Shown: piece by piece, positions 37,683 through 47,287 of the stretch
Layout: every line of letters begins with the position of its first letter
Numbering within the stretch: position 1 is the first letter of the stretch
Source: an uncultured Flavobacteriaceae bacterium
Lineage (GTDB): Bacteria > Bacteroidota > Bacteroidia > Flavobacteriales > Flavobacteriaceae
Length of the DNA: 64,000 nucleotides
Direction: 5' to 3'
Assembly (NCBI GenBank): GCA_947500575.1
Contig: CANMSI010000002.1
Coordinates: forward strand, 930,001-994,000
Notes under the pieces: model-generated
What the model saw: the letters and a program-made list of their open reading frames with translations, nothing else
Databases searched by the model: none
What the model was told of the DNA's origin: nothing
Program-made: the position numbers and the translations under genes

Positions 37683-40600
37683 ATGATTATGATTCAAAAA
37701 CACGATTATCATTCGTTAAAGTCTACCAAAAAGAGACGACCTCTTGGGCTAGGACTCTTAGCGATGCTGATTTGTTTTGGAGCGCAGTTCGCCCTAGCAA
37801 ATCCTGAATTGACTATTGAAAATTTAAATGTGGATGCAATAGTGCAGTCTACCGTAACAGGTACTGTCACTGATGGCGATGGCAATCCATTGCCAGGAGC
37901 TAATGTTCTAGTAAAAGGAACTACCAACGGAACGCAAACAGATTTTGATGGTAACTATACCATTGATGCTTTATCTGATGCTACCTTAGTATTCAGCTAT
38001 ATAGGGTTTGCATCTCAAGAGATAGCTGTTAATGGGCAATCTACTATTAACGTGACCATGTCTGAAGATGCCAATCAACTATCTGAGGTGGTTGTTTTGG
38101 GTTATTCTACCCAAACTAGGGGAGACCTAACAGGTTCTGTAGCATCCGTAGATATTTCGGAGGCAAATAAACAGCCTATTGTGAACGTAGCAGAAGCGCT
38201 AGAAGGCAGAGTGTCTGGTGTAAGCATTACTAACAATGGTTCTCCTGGAAGTGCTCCTATTGTTCGTATTCGTGGATTTGGAACACCAAACAATAATAAT
38301 CCTTTATATATAATTGATGGTTTACAAACAACCGATGCTAGCATTTTAAATTCTATTAATCCTAATGATATTGCACAAATGAACGTTTTAAAGGATGGTG
38401 CAGCATCTATTTATGGAGCAAGAGCTTCCAATGGGGTTATTATAATTACTACAAAAAATGGGAACTACAACCAGGACAAGGCGACTATTTCAGTTGACAT
38501 CTACTCTGGTTTTGCTCAGGTAGGCAATCTTCCTGATTTGCTAAATGCAGAACAATTAGGAAATGTTCTTTTCGAAAGCTTACAAAATGATGCCATTTTA
38601 ACTGGCTCTGATCCAAATGCAGTGACGCATCCACAATATTTTCCTAATGCGGGAGATACTCCTAGTATCCCTTCGCAACTCCTAGGAGCTGCTTTCTTAG
38701 GATCTGGAGAAAGCGTGAATGCAACTGTACGACCTGGGGGCACTAATTGGTTAGAAGAAATTTTTAGAAATGCACCCACACAAAATTTTTCAGCAACGCT
38801 GGCCAATGGAGGTGAGTCTTCTAAATTTGCTCTTACAATGGGATATTTAAACAGACAGGGGATTCAATTAGGCACTCAGTTTAAAAGAGGTCAAATACGT
38901 ATCAACTCCGAATTTAAAGTTACCGATTGGCTCACAGTTGGAGAAAACATAAATACATCTTTTAGCAATAGTAGGTTTGGAAACTCTACTCAAATTGCAA
39001 TGCGTATTAGCCCATTGGTTCCTGTAAGAGATGATTTAGGTCGATTTGCCGGCACCTATAATAATGCTATCGGATTATCTAATGCGACCAACCCAGTGGC
39101 TGATCTGTCTAGAGCGGGAGATGATTTCTTTAAGCAAACCCGTATTTTAGGAGATATTTATGCCAGTGTAAAATTAGCAGACGGTTTAACAGCAAAGACG
39201 GTAATTGGAGGAGATATCAACCTATTTAATACTAGAACGTTTTTAGCATTAAATCCAGAACACTCGGAAGCTCGAGGCACAAACACACTTACCGAGAATA
39301 ACTTCCAAGCGTACAATTGGACTTGGACCAATACATTGAACTACACCAAGACTTTTGGAGAGCACAATATAAATGCCTTGGTAGGTATTGAAGCAGTAGA
39401 ATCTACTGGAAAAGGATTGCAGCTTTCTAATACTGGATTTTTATTTGAAACCCCAGATTTTTATCTTTTAGAAAATGGTTCGGGTACTCCTGTTGTAGAC
39501 CAAGGCAATACCTTTGATTTTGAAAACACCTTGTCTTCCATTTTTGGTTCTGTAAATTATTCTTATGCAGATAAATATTTGCTTACCGCAACCATTAGAA
39601 GGGATCGTTCTTCTAGGTTTATTGGTGATAACCAAAGTGATATTTTCCCTTCTTTTAGCGCAGGTTGGGTTACCAGTAATGAAGACTTTTTTCCACAAGA
39701 TGGGATTGTTAACAGGTTAAAATTTAAAATATCATGGGGACAATTGGGTAACCAAGAACTTCCTGGTGCTAATTTAACAATTAACCAGTCTAACCTTAAT
39801 AATCAATTAGCGGATTATGCTTTTAATGGCGCTGGAAGTGTCAATACAGGTGCCTTACTAAGCTCTGTAGGTAATCCTGATTTGACCTGGGAAGTAAGTG
39901 AAACTTTCAATGTAGGTACTGAATTGAGTCTTTTTGACAATGCTTTATCACTATCTGTTGAATACTTTAATATTACAACGGAAGACTTAATTGCGCAAGA
40001 TTTAAATCAAATTGGAGATACAGCAATTGATGCTGCGGCACCATTTGTAAATCTAGGCTCTGTGGAGAATAAAGGTGTTGATATTGGTATTTCATATCAA
40101 GGAGAATCTAAAGGAGGTTTCTCTTTCGGTGCAGATTTAAATGTTTCTACTTATAATAATGAAGTAACGTCATTGGTTAGTGAGTTTCAATCTGGAAACA
40201 CCTTTAGAACTGGAGTTTTTACACGAACACAAGTAGGACAACCTATTTCTTCTTTCTTTGGAAGAGTAGTAGATGGTATCTATCGTAGCGAAGCAGAAGT
40301 TGCTGCAGGGCCTGATCAAGGCTTTGGGACAGATGCCGATGGAGTAGGTAGATTGCGTTATGTGGACCTTAATGGCGATAATGTAATCAATGATGATGAC
40401 CGAACGTTCATTGGGTCACCTCATCCAGATTTCACAGCGGGTCTTAACCTAAGTGCAGGATATAAAAACTGGGATATTAGCTTATTCTTCTCAGGTTCCT
40501 TTGGAAATGACATCTATAACTTTGATCGTATTTTTACAGATTTTGCAACTTTTCCAAATGGAAACAGAAGCACTAGAGTGTTAGATGCATTTAATGCAAC

Positions 40601-40937
40601 TACAAACCCTAATGGAAATGCGCCGGCTCTAAGTTTCGGTTTGTCTAATAACGAAACCAATGCTAACTCTTTCTTTGTGGAAGATGGTAGCTTTGTACGA
40701 TTAAAGAATTTATCTATTGGATATAATTTCCCAAGCAAAATGACAGACAATTGGGGAATTGATGGATTACGTCTGTATTTCAATGCAAGTAACTTGTTTA
40801 CAATTACCGGCTATGACGGTATTGACCCTGAAATTCAACCAAATAGTGGTGCTAACAGTGCGCTGACTATTGGGGTAGATCAAAACACTTTCCCAATCTC
40901 AAAAATATTTACCATCGGTGCTAATTTAAAATTATAA
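37683..40937 (+). CDS. SusC/RagA-type TonB-dependent outer-membrane transporter
   Basis: The 1084-residue protein has an N-terminal signal (LGLGLLAMLICFGAQFALA), a carboxypeptidase-regulatory-like domain at ~58-130 (VTGTVTDGDGNPLPGANVLVKG), a TonB-box region ending EVVVLGYSTQ, a plug (~150-260, with NPLYIIDGLQ and ASIYGARASNGVIIITTKNG) and a 22-stranded barrel to the C-terminus. With SusD it imports glycan fragments across the outer membrane. ATG 37683 and 37689 are equally possible starts. SusD follows 4 bp later. The mannanase and FG-GAP lipoprotein downstream suggest a mannose-containing glycan. Confidence 0.95.
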   Translation: MIMIQKHDYHSLKSTKKRRPLGLGLLAMLICFGAQFALANPELTIENLNVDAIVQSTVTGTVTDGDGNPLPGANVLVKGTTNGTQTDFDGNYTIDALSDATLVFSYIGFASQEIAVNGQSTINVTMSEDANQLSEVVVLGYSTQTRGDLTGSVASVDISEANKQPIVNVAEALEGRVSGVSITNNGSPGSAPIVRIRGFGTPNNNNPLYIIDGLQTTDASILNSINPNDIAQMNVLKDGAASIYGARASNGVIIITTKNGNYNQDKATISVDIYSGFAQVGNLPDLLNAEQLGNVLFESLQNDAILTGSDPNAVTHPQYFPNAGDTPSIPSQLLGAAFLGSGESVNATVRPGGTNWLEEIFRNAPTQNFSATLANGGESSKFALTMGYLNRQGIQLGTQFKRGQIRINSEFKVTDWLTVGENINTSFSNSRFGNSTQIAMRISPLVPVRDDLGRFAGTYNNAIGLSNATNPVADLSRAGDDFFKQTRILGDIYASVKLADGLTAKTVIGGDINLFNTRTFLALNPEHSEARGTNTLTENNFQAYNWTWTNTLNYTKTFGEHNINALVGIEAVESTGKGLQLSNTGFLFETPDFYLLENGSGTPVVDQGNTFDFENTLSSIFGSVNYSYADKYLLTATIRRDRSSRFIGDNQSDIFPSFSAGWVTSNEDFFPQDGIVNRLKFKISWGQLGNQELPGANLTINQSNLNNQLADYAFNGAGSVNTGALLSSVGNPDLTWEVSETFNVGTELSLFDNALSLSVEYFNITTEDLIAQDLNQIGDTAIDAAAPFVNLGSVENKGVDIGISYQGESKGGFSFGADLNVSTYNNEVTSLVSEFQSGNTFRTGVFTRTQVGQPISSFFGRVVDGIYRSEAEVAAGPDQGFGTDADGVGRLRYVDLNGDNVINDDDRTFIGSPHPDFTAGLNLSAGYKNWDISLFFSGSFGNDIYNFDRIFTDFATFPNGNRSTRVLDAFNATTNPNGNAPALSFGLSNNETNANSFFVEDGSFVRLKNLSIGYNFPSKMTDNWGIDGLRLYFNASNLFTITGYDGIDPEIQPNSGANSALTIGVDQNTFPISKIFTIGANLKL

Positions 40938-40941
40938 AAAA

Positions 40942-42663
40942 ATGAAAAAGAAATTAATGTATTTAACACTATTGCTATTTGGACTGGTGTCCTGTGGTGA
41001 TGATTTTGCAGATACACCCGCCGTAGGAGCGCTAAGTGATGAAACACTTGCAAACCCACAAGGAGTAGATCTGCTTCTAACAGGAGCATATTCCGTGTTA
41101 GATGGAACCAGAAACAACCTAACAGGAAATGGATTTGCTGTAAGTGGAGACAACTGGTGGTTTGATGTTATGTCTGATGATGCCCATAAAGGTAGTACAG
41201 ACGGGGATCAAGAAGAATTGCTATTCTTAGAAACCAATAATATTCAAACGTCTAATACCTATGTTAGAGGAAAATTTCAAGCGCTGTATGCCGGTGTTAA
41301 TCGTGCCAATGCCGTGTTATCTGTAATTGAAGCTATTGATACCTCTACCTTCACTGCAAATGAAGTAGCAACAATTACTGGGCAAGAAGCTGAAGCACGA
41401 TTTTTAAGAGCCCATTATAATTTTGAGCTTACCAAAATCTTTGGAAATATTGCCATTATTACCGTTGAAAACTTCAACGCTCAGGAGTTCAACCAACCCA
41501 ATGTAGGACCTGCATGGGATATTATTGAGTCTGATTTTCAGTTTGCAATAGACAATCTTCCAGAGCAGCAGGCAGATCCGGGAAGACCAACGGCAGGTGT
41601 CGCAAGAGCTTTTAAAGGAAAAGCACATTTATATCAGCAAGAATGGGCAGACGCCTTAACGCTTTTAAACACGGTTATTAATAGTGGAGAATTTGCTTTA
41701 AACGCAAACTACCTGGATAACTTTACAGCTGCTGGTGAAAATAGTGACGAATCTGTATTTGCAATTCAATTTGCCGCAGATACAGGAGTTTCTCCAAATG
41801 GAAACCAAGGATCTACCCTTAATTTCCCTGGTGGAGGACCTTTTGGTTCTTGTTGTGGCTTTTACCAGCCATCTATAGATTTGGCTAATGCATTCCAAGT
41901 AGACCCTGCAACAGGCTTACCATTATTTGATACCTTTAGTGATGTTGCATTTAAAAATGATTATGGTATAAACAGCGCTGATGCCTTTACACCAGACACC
42001 ACTACACCTGTTGATCCTCGTTTAGATTATACCGTAGGTCGTCGTGGAATAGATTACAATGGATTTGGAGAACATATTGGAAAGGAATGGATTCGTGCTG
42101 GTTTTAGTGACCTTTCTGGTCCCTACCTTCCAAAGAAAAATGTATACCAACAGTCTGAACTTGGAACCAACCAAGGTAGTGGTGCTTGGGGACAACAACA
42201 CTCTGGAATCAATTACAACGTTATGCGTTATTCAGATGTACTCTTAATGGCTGCCGAAGCTGCTGTAGAAACAAATGATCTTGCCCTTGCCTTGAACCTT
42301 ACCAACCAAGTCAGAGCGAGAGCAGCAAATTCTTCGCAAGTACAAGCCGTAGATGGGAGTGGACCTGCAGCCAACTATATGGTAGGAGAATATGCATCCT
42401 TCCCTGATCAGACCTTCGCAAGACAAGCAGTGCGTTTTGAGCGCAGAGTAGAATTAGGAATGGAAGGACATCGTATGTTTGATTTAAGAAGATGGGGAGC
42501 TTCAGTAGAAATTTTAAATGAATACTACACTAATGAGACTAATGTAATTACCAATTTTGGACCAAAGGTTGCTCCTTACGAAGCAAGATTTGACCTATCC
42601 CCTATTCCAATCGATGCAATCGATTTAAGTGGTGGAATTCTGACACAGAATCCAGGATACTAA
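40942..42663 (+). CDS. SusD/RagB-type surface glycan-binding lipoprotein
   Basis: The 573-residue protein has the lipoprotein signal KKLMYLTLLLFGLVSC followed by GDDF, an acidic export signal for surface lipoproteins. The N-terminal SusD-like domain begins near DTPAVGALSDETLANPQG, the TPR-like helices include ARFLRAHYNFELTKIFG, and the C-terminal SusD family domain has RYSDVLLMAAEAA and RFERRVELGMEGHRMFDLRRWG. It caps the SusC barrel and binds the glycan. A perfect-stem terminator 24 bp after the stop separates it from the next gene. Confidence 0.95.
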   Translation: MKKKLMYLTLLLFGLVSCGDDFADTPAVGALSDETLANPQGVDLLLTGAYSVLDGTRNNLTGNGFAVSGDNWWFDVMSDDAHKGSTDGDQEELLFLETNNIQTSNTYVRGKFQALYAGVNRANAVLSVIEAIDTSTFTANEVATITGQEAEARFLRAHYNFELTKIFGNIAIITVENFNAQEFNQPNVGPAWDIIESDFQFAIDNLPEQQADPGRPTAGVARAFKGKAHLYQQEWADALTLLNTVINSGEFALNANYLDNFTAAGENSDESVFAIQFAADTGVSPNGNQGSTLNFPGGGPFGSCCGFYQPSIDLANAFQVDPATGLPLFDTFSDVAFKNDYGINSADAFTPDTTTPVDPRLDYTVGRRGIDYNGFGEHIGKEWIRAGFSDLSGPYLPKKNVYQQSELGTNQGSGAWGQQHSGINYNVMRYSDVLLMAAEAAVETNDLALALNLTNQVRARAANSSQVQAVDGSGPAANYMVGEYASFPDQTFARQAVRFERRVELGMEGHRMFDLRRWGASVEILNEYYTNETNVITNFGPKVAPYEARFDLSPIPIDAIDLSGGILTQNPGY

Positions 42664-42686
42664 TTCCCTCAACCCACTATATTATC

Positions 42687-42718
42687 AAACGGAGCATTTT
42701 AAAATGCTCCGTTTTTTT
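42687..42718 (+). terminator. Intrinsic terminator after susD
   Basis: A perfect 14-bp inverted repeat (42687-42700 with 42701-42714, core GGAGCATTTT/AAAATGCTCC) followed by seven T's. It ends the SusC/SusD transcript, possibly with partial read-through to the genes downstream. Confidence 0.85.
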
Positions 42719-42769
42719 ATCTTTAAAAATTAAGCTAATTCTTATCTTTACGACTACCAAATAAGATAT

Positions 42770-45700
42770 ATGAAAACAGGATTTATAATATTAGTTGGCT
42801 TTATTTTAGTGACCCTATCGTGTACTGAAAAAAAAGACGATGCTCCTAAAATATTTCATCTACTTTCATCCAATGATACTGGCGTAACATTTTCAAATAA
42901 GCTAACGGAAAACGATTCTCTCAATTATTTCACTTATTCATATTTATATATGGGTGGGGGCGTATCTGCCGGAGATATTAATAACGATGGCCTAAATGAT
43001 CTCTTCTTCACTGGAAATATGGTTCCTAATAAGTTGTACCTCAATAAAGGCGGGTTAAAATTTGAAGATATTTCAGAAAAAGCAGGTGTAGCAGGTGACA
43101 ATCGCTGGTATACCGGAGTTACTATGTTAGATATTAATAATGATGGCTTACTAGATATCTATTGTTCTGTGGGAGGCAAATTTGGTAATAAGGCAAATCA
43201 ATTATTCGTCAATAATGGCGATAATTCCTTTAGCGAAAAAGCCGCTGAATATGGCATCGCAGATCTTGGCAATAGCGTGCAAGCCACATTCCTTGACTAT
43301 GACAAGGATGGAGATTTAGATTTATATGTAGCCAACTACCCTCCTACTAATTTCAATGCTCCTAATATGTTCTATTCCTTCAAAAAGAGAAGTCCTAAAG
43401 AAATTGAATCGGATAAACTCTATAGAAATGAGGGCACTACCTTTGTAGATGTTACCAAGGAGGCCGGACTTTACGACTTCGGATTATCACTAAGCGCCAC
43501 CGTCGGAGATATGAACCAAGATGGTTGGCCAGATTTATACATATCCAATGATTTTAGTACGCCTGATCAGTTTTACCTGAATAATACAGACGGAACCTTT
43601 ACAGAAGTAGTGCGTCAAACAACAAAGAACACTTCCTTTTATGGCATGGGTGTAGATATTGCAGATTTCAATAATGATGGCTTATTAGACATTTTGCAAG
43701 TAGACATGACTTCCCAAGATAATAGAAGGGCCAAAGCAAATATGGCCAGCATGAATCCTGCTCTCTTCTGGAGTACAGTAAATGCAGGATTCCATTATCA
43801 GTATATGCAAAATAGTTTACAGCTAAATAATGGCGTTATTAATGACACCTTACCCGATTTTAGTAATGTATCTCGTTTGGCAGGTTTATCCTCCACGGAT
43901 TGGAGTTGGGGACCCCTCATGGCAGATTTAGATAATGATGGGTGGAAAGATATTTTCATTTCCAATGGTACCCGCAGGGAAATTAACAATCGAGATTTTT
44001 TTAGAGCATTGGATGAGGATAAGAAACCCATTGATAACTTTTTAGAACGAAGTTTGGCCATCCCTTCTGAAAAGATTGACAACTTTGTATTTCAAAACAA
44101 AGGAGATCTTACTTTTGAAAAAGCGAATGAAAAATGGGGTCTCAGTTTTAAGGGGTTTTCGAATGGTAGTGTCTACGTAGATTTGGATAATGATGGCGAC
44201 CTAGAAATTATTACCAACAATATTGATGATATTGCCTCTATTTTCGAAAACACAAGTTCTTCTATAAACAACTATATCAATTTAAAATTTAAAGGAACCG
44301 CCAAAAACCCATTCGGTATTGGCGTAAAAGTATCTTTAAGCAATAAGGGCACAAAGCAGTTTCAGGAGATGACATTAAGCAGAGGTTTCCAGTCTTCCGT
44401 AGCGCCTCAAATGCATTTTGGAACAGGAACTACTACTACTCTAGATGAAATTCATGTGGAATGGCCCGATGGAAAGACGCAAACCTTATCGAATGTATCA
44501 GCAAATCAATTTCTTACCATTGATTATTCCAATGCAACCTCATCTAGTAAGAATATTGAAAACATAGCCGCCATTTTTAAAACTGAGAACGACAGCCTGC
44601 TTGCTCCAAGACATCTACACTTGGAAAATTATTATGACGACTTTCAAAAGGAAATTCTCCTGCCGCACCAAACCTCTATGTTTGGTCCCAGTGTTGCTGT
44701 TGGGGATCTAAATGGAGACGGACAAGAAGATTTTATCGTAGGCGGTGCACATCTACAGGAAACAGGTGTTTTTTTTAAAACGGATACAGGTTTTGAAAAA
44801 CAGCAAATAGATGCTATTGCAAAAGATAAGATTCATGAAGACGTAGGTACACTCATTTTTGATGCTGATAAGGATGGAGATAACGACATTTATATGGTAA
44901 GCGGTGGAAATGAATTTGAACACCGCCCTAACTTATTACAAGACAGACTCTATATTAATGCTGGAGATGGTTCTTTTACGAAATCTGAAGCAGGATTACC
45001 AAAGATGCTTACAAGTGGTTCTAGAGTGCAGCCGGTAGACTTTGACAAGGATGGTGATATGGACCTGTTTATAGCAGGACGGTTGGTACCCGGAAATTAT
45101 CCAAAAGCTGCGGATAGCTATATCTTAGAAAATCAGAGTACCCCTGGGAGTCCAAAATTTATAGATATTACTGAAAAGGTAGCACCAGAATTACAGCAAT
45201 TAGGAATGGTTACCGATGCCGTTTGGACCGATTACAATCAAGATGGTTGGATAGATCTGATTGCAGTAGGAGAATGGATGCCTATTACGGTTTTCGAAAA
45301 TAAAGAAGGTACACTTCATAATAGTACTGAAAAACTACAGCTTGATAAGAGCAATGGCTGGTGGTTTAGTATCAAAGAAGGTGACTTTGACAAAGATGGT
45401 GATATGGATTATATCATAGGTAACTTAGGTTTAAACTATAAGTATAAGGCAAATTCCAATGAAACCTTCGACATCTATTTTAACGATTTTGATAACAATA
45501 AAACCAATGATATTGTTTTAAGTTATTTTAATGGAGGAAAAAAATATCCGCTCAGAGGTAGGGAATGTTCTTCTCAGCAAATGCCTGGGATAAAGAAAAA
45601 ATTTGAAGACTATGCATCCTTTTCTACAGCCACTTTGGAAGATGTCTATACCGAAGAATATTTAGAAAATTCTTTACACTATCAAATTTCTTCTTTCGCA

Positions 45701-46099
45701 AGTATCTACTTAGAAAACAATCAAGGAACTTTTGTATCACATACACTCCCTAACCTGGCACAATTATCTAGTATTCATCAAATATTAATAGATGATTTTG
45801 ATAATGACACGCACTTAGATGCTATAATTGCTGGTAATTTGCACAGTTCAGAGGTAGAAACACCACGCAATGATGCCAGCAATGGACTTTTCTTAAAAGG
45901 AGACGGAACAGGAAATTTTAGTCCCGTAATCGGAAAAGAAAGCGGTCTTTATGCCAAAGGAGATGTAAAAGATATGACCCGAATAAACATTAATGGAGTT
46001 GCTTATATCATTGTTGCAAAGAATAACGATTATTTACAATTCATCAAAATAGATGATACTACCACCAAAGGCTCATTAGCGACTACTATGACCAAATAA
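42770..46099 (+). CDS. Large FG-GAP/VCBS-repeat lipoprotein with ASPIC/UnbV domain
   Basis: The 1109-residue protein has the lipoprotein signal GFIILVGFILVTLSC followed by TEKKDD, an acidic surface-export pattern. I count about 14 calcium-binding FG-GAP motifs of the type DxNxDGxxDxxx (for example DINNDGLNDLFF, DYDKDGDLDLYV, DLNGDGQEDFIV, DFDKDGDMDLFIAG), forming two beta-propeller blocks split by an ASPIC/UnbV domain (~505-590, INLKFKGTAKNPFGIGVKV and VEWPDGKTQTL). Such proteins accompany SusC/SusD systems in marine Bacteroidota and are thought to bind glycans or assist uptake; no enzymatic activity is known. A short gap and the GH26 gene follow. Confidence 0.9.
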   Translation: MKTGFIILVGFILVTLSCTEKKDDAPKIFHLLSSNDTGVTFSNKLTENDSLNYFTYSYLYMGGGVSAGDINNDGLNDLFFTGNMVPNKLYLNKGGLKFEDISEKAGVAGDNRWYTGVTMLDINNDGLLDIYCSVGGKFGNKANQLFVNNGDNSFSEKAAEYGIADLGNSVQATFLDYDKDGDLDLYVANYPPTNFNAPNMFYSFKKRSPKEIESDKLYRNEGTTFVDVTKEAGLYDFGLSLSATVGDMNQDGWPDLYISNDFSTPDQFYLNNTDGTFTEVVRQTTKNTSFYGMGVDIADFNNDGLLDILQVDMTSQDNRRAKANMASMNPALFWSTVNAGFHYQYMQNSLQLNNGVINDTLPDFSNVSRLAGLSSTDWSWGPLMADLDNDGWKDIFISNGTRREINNRDFFRALDEDKKPIDNFLERSLAIPSEKIDNFVFQNKGDLTFEKANEKWGLSFKGFSNGSVYVDLDNDGDLEIITNNIDDIASIFENTSSSINNYINLKFKGTAKNPFGIGVKVSLSNKGTKQFQEMTLSRGFQSSVAPQMHFGTGTTTTLDEIHVEWPDGKTQTLSNVSANQFLTIDYSNATSSSKNIENIAAIFKTENDSLLAPRHLHLENYYDDFQKEILLPHQTSMFGPSVAVGDLNGDGQEDFIVGGAHLQETGVFFKTDTGFEKQQIDAIAKDKIHEDVGTLIFDADKDGDNDIYMVSGGNEFEHRPNLLQDRLYINAGDGSFTKSEAGLPKMLTSGSRVQPVDFDKDGDMDLFIAGRLVPGNYPKAADSYILENQSTPGSPKFIDITEKVAPELQQLGMVTDAVWTDYNQDGWIDLIAVGEWMPITVFENKEGTLHNSTEKLQLDKSNGWWFSIKEGDFDKDGDMDYIIGNLGLNYKYKANSNETFDIYFNDFDNNKTNDIVLSYFNGGKKYPLRGRECSSQQMPGIKKKFEDYASFSTATLEDVYTEEYLENSLHYQISSFASIYLENNQGTFVSHTLPNLAQLSSIHQILIDDFDNDTHLDAIIAGNLHSSEVETPRNDASNGLFLKGDGTGNFSPVIGKESGLYAKGDVKDMTRININGVAYIIVAKNNDYLQFIKIDDTTTKGSLATTMTK

Positions 46100-46140
46100 G
46101 CGCTCTAAAGATTGTTATAGAGGTGAAATTACGGACAGCT

Positions 46141-47280
46141 ATGCTTACATATAAAACATTCACAACCAATCGCTTCTTATCCTTTATAGCTATGTTGTGC
46201 TTGGTTTTATTGGGATCTTGTAAATCATTGAACACCATGGCAAAAACAACACCGCTTTCTATTCAAAAAACAATCCACCCAAATGCTCAAAACCTTTTAA
46301 ACAAAATTCAAAAGATTCCAAAAAAGGGATATGCCTTTGGACATCAAGATGCTACTGCGTATGGTATTGGTTGGAAAAACAGCGGAGATATCTTCAAAAG
46401 CGATGTATATGAGGTAGTAGGAGATCATCCAGCAGTGCATGGATTTGAAATTGGGCATATAGAATTAGGGAATACTCATAATTTAGATACGGTAAATTTT
46501 GCTTTGATGAAAACGCTCATTAAAAAAGCACATCAAAGAGGTGGCATTATTACCTTAAGTTGGCATCCGGACAATCCAGCATCCAATAAAAGTTCTTGGC
46601 ACACAAGAAAAGCAGTAAAACACATTTTGGAAGGCGGCAGACATCATATGAAGTATAAAACATGGATTGCTCGTGTTGCCTATTTTATTAAAGATTTGAA
46701 AGATGAGTCTGGACATCCCATCCCAATTATTTTTAGGCCTTTTCACGAAATGAATGGAGCATGGTTCTGGTGGGGTAAAGGGCATTGTTCACCCCAAGAA
46801 TATGTAAGATTATGGCAAGAGACGGTATTTTTATTAAACAAAGAACTCCAAGTAGATCAGGTATTATATGCATATTCTCCAAATTCTTTTAGTTCTAAGG
46901 AAGAGTATCTGCGTTATTACCCTGGAGATGATTTTGTTGATATTCTCGGAGTAGATATTTACCAACATTGGACCACAACCAATTTTATAAAAACCCTAAA
47001 CAGCAACCTCCCTCTACTCAAGGAAATTGCTGTAGAGAAAGACATGCCCTTTGCACTCACAGAAGCGGGGTTAAATAAAGTAAAAGTAAAAGATTGGTGG
47101 ACGCAGGTTTTAGATAAGCAAATTGCAAATACGGGAATTGCTTGGGCCTTGTTTTGGCGAAATGCTAGGTTGAGCCATTATTTTGCACCCTTTCCAAACC
47201 AGAAAAGCAGCGAGGATTTTATAAAATTTAAGCAACTACCACATGTCCTTTTCTTAGAAGATATGCAAGGCATCAAATAA
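46141..47280 (+). CDS. GH26 family beta-mannanase lipoprotein
   Basis: The 379-residue product from ATG 46141 has a lipoprotein signal (FLSFIAMLCLVLLGSC, Cys27); a GTG at 46123 would add six residues. The GH26 barrel shows SWHPDNP (~140-146), RPFHEMNGAWFWW with the acid/base Glu203, and ALTEAG with the nucleophile Glu308. It cleaves beta-1,4-mannans. The residues after Cys27 are KSLNTMAK, not acidic, so it is predicted to remain on the periplasmic side, unlike SusD and the FG-GAP protein. It ends the SusC/SusD locus and converges on the DUF255 gene with a 7-bp gap. Confidence 0.9.
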   Translation: MLTYKTFTTNRFLSFIAMLCLVLLGSCKSLNTMAKTTPLSIQKTIHPNAQNLLNKIQKIPKKGYAFGHQDATAYGIGWKNSGDIFKSDVYEVVGDHPAVHGFEIGHIELGNTHNLDTVNFALMKTLIKKAHQRGGIITLSWHPDNPASNKSSWHTRKAVKHILEGGRHHMKYKTWIARVAYFIKDLKDESGHPIPIIFRPFHEMNGAWFWWGKGHCSPQEYVRLWQETVFLLNKELQVDQVLYAYSPNSFSSKEEYLRYYPGDDFVDILGVDIYQHWTTTNFIKTLNSNLPLLKEIAVEKDMPFALTEAGLNKVKVKDWWTQVLDKQIANTGIAWALFWRNARLSHYFAPFPNQKSSEDFIKFKQLPHVLFLEDMQGIK

Positions 47281-47287
47281 ATTAATA

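Noticed and set aside
42950-45850. Periodic similar DNA segments in the FG-GAP gene that might be a repeat array or CRISPR.
   Set aside because: They encode the DxNxDGxxD motifs inside one continuous reading frame, without constant repeat and variable spacer units.
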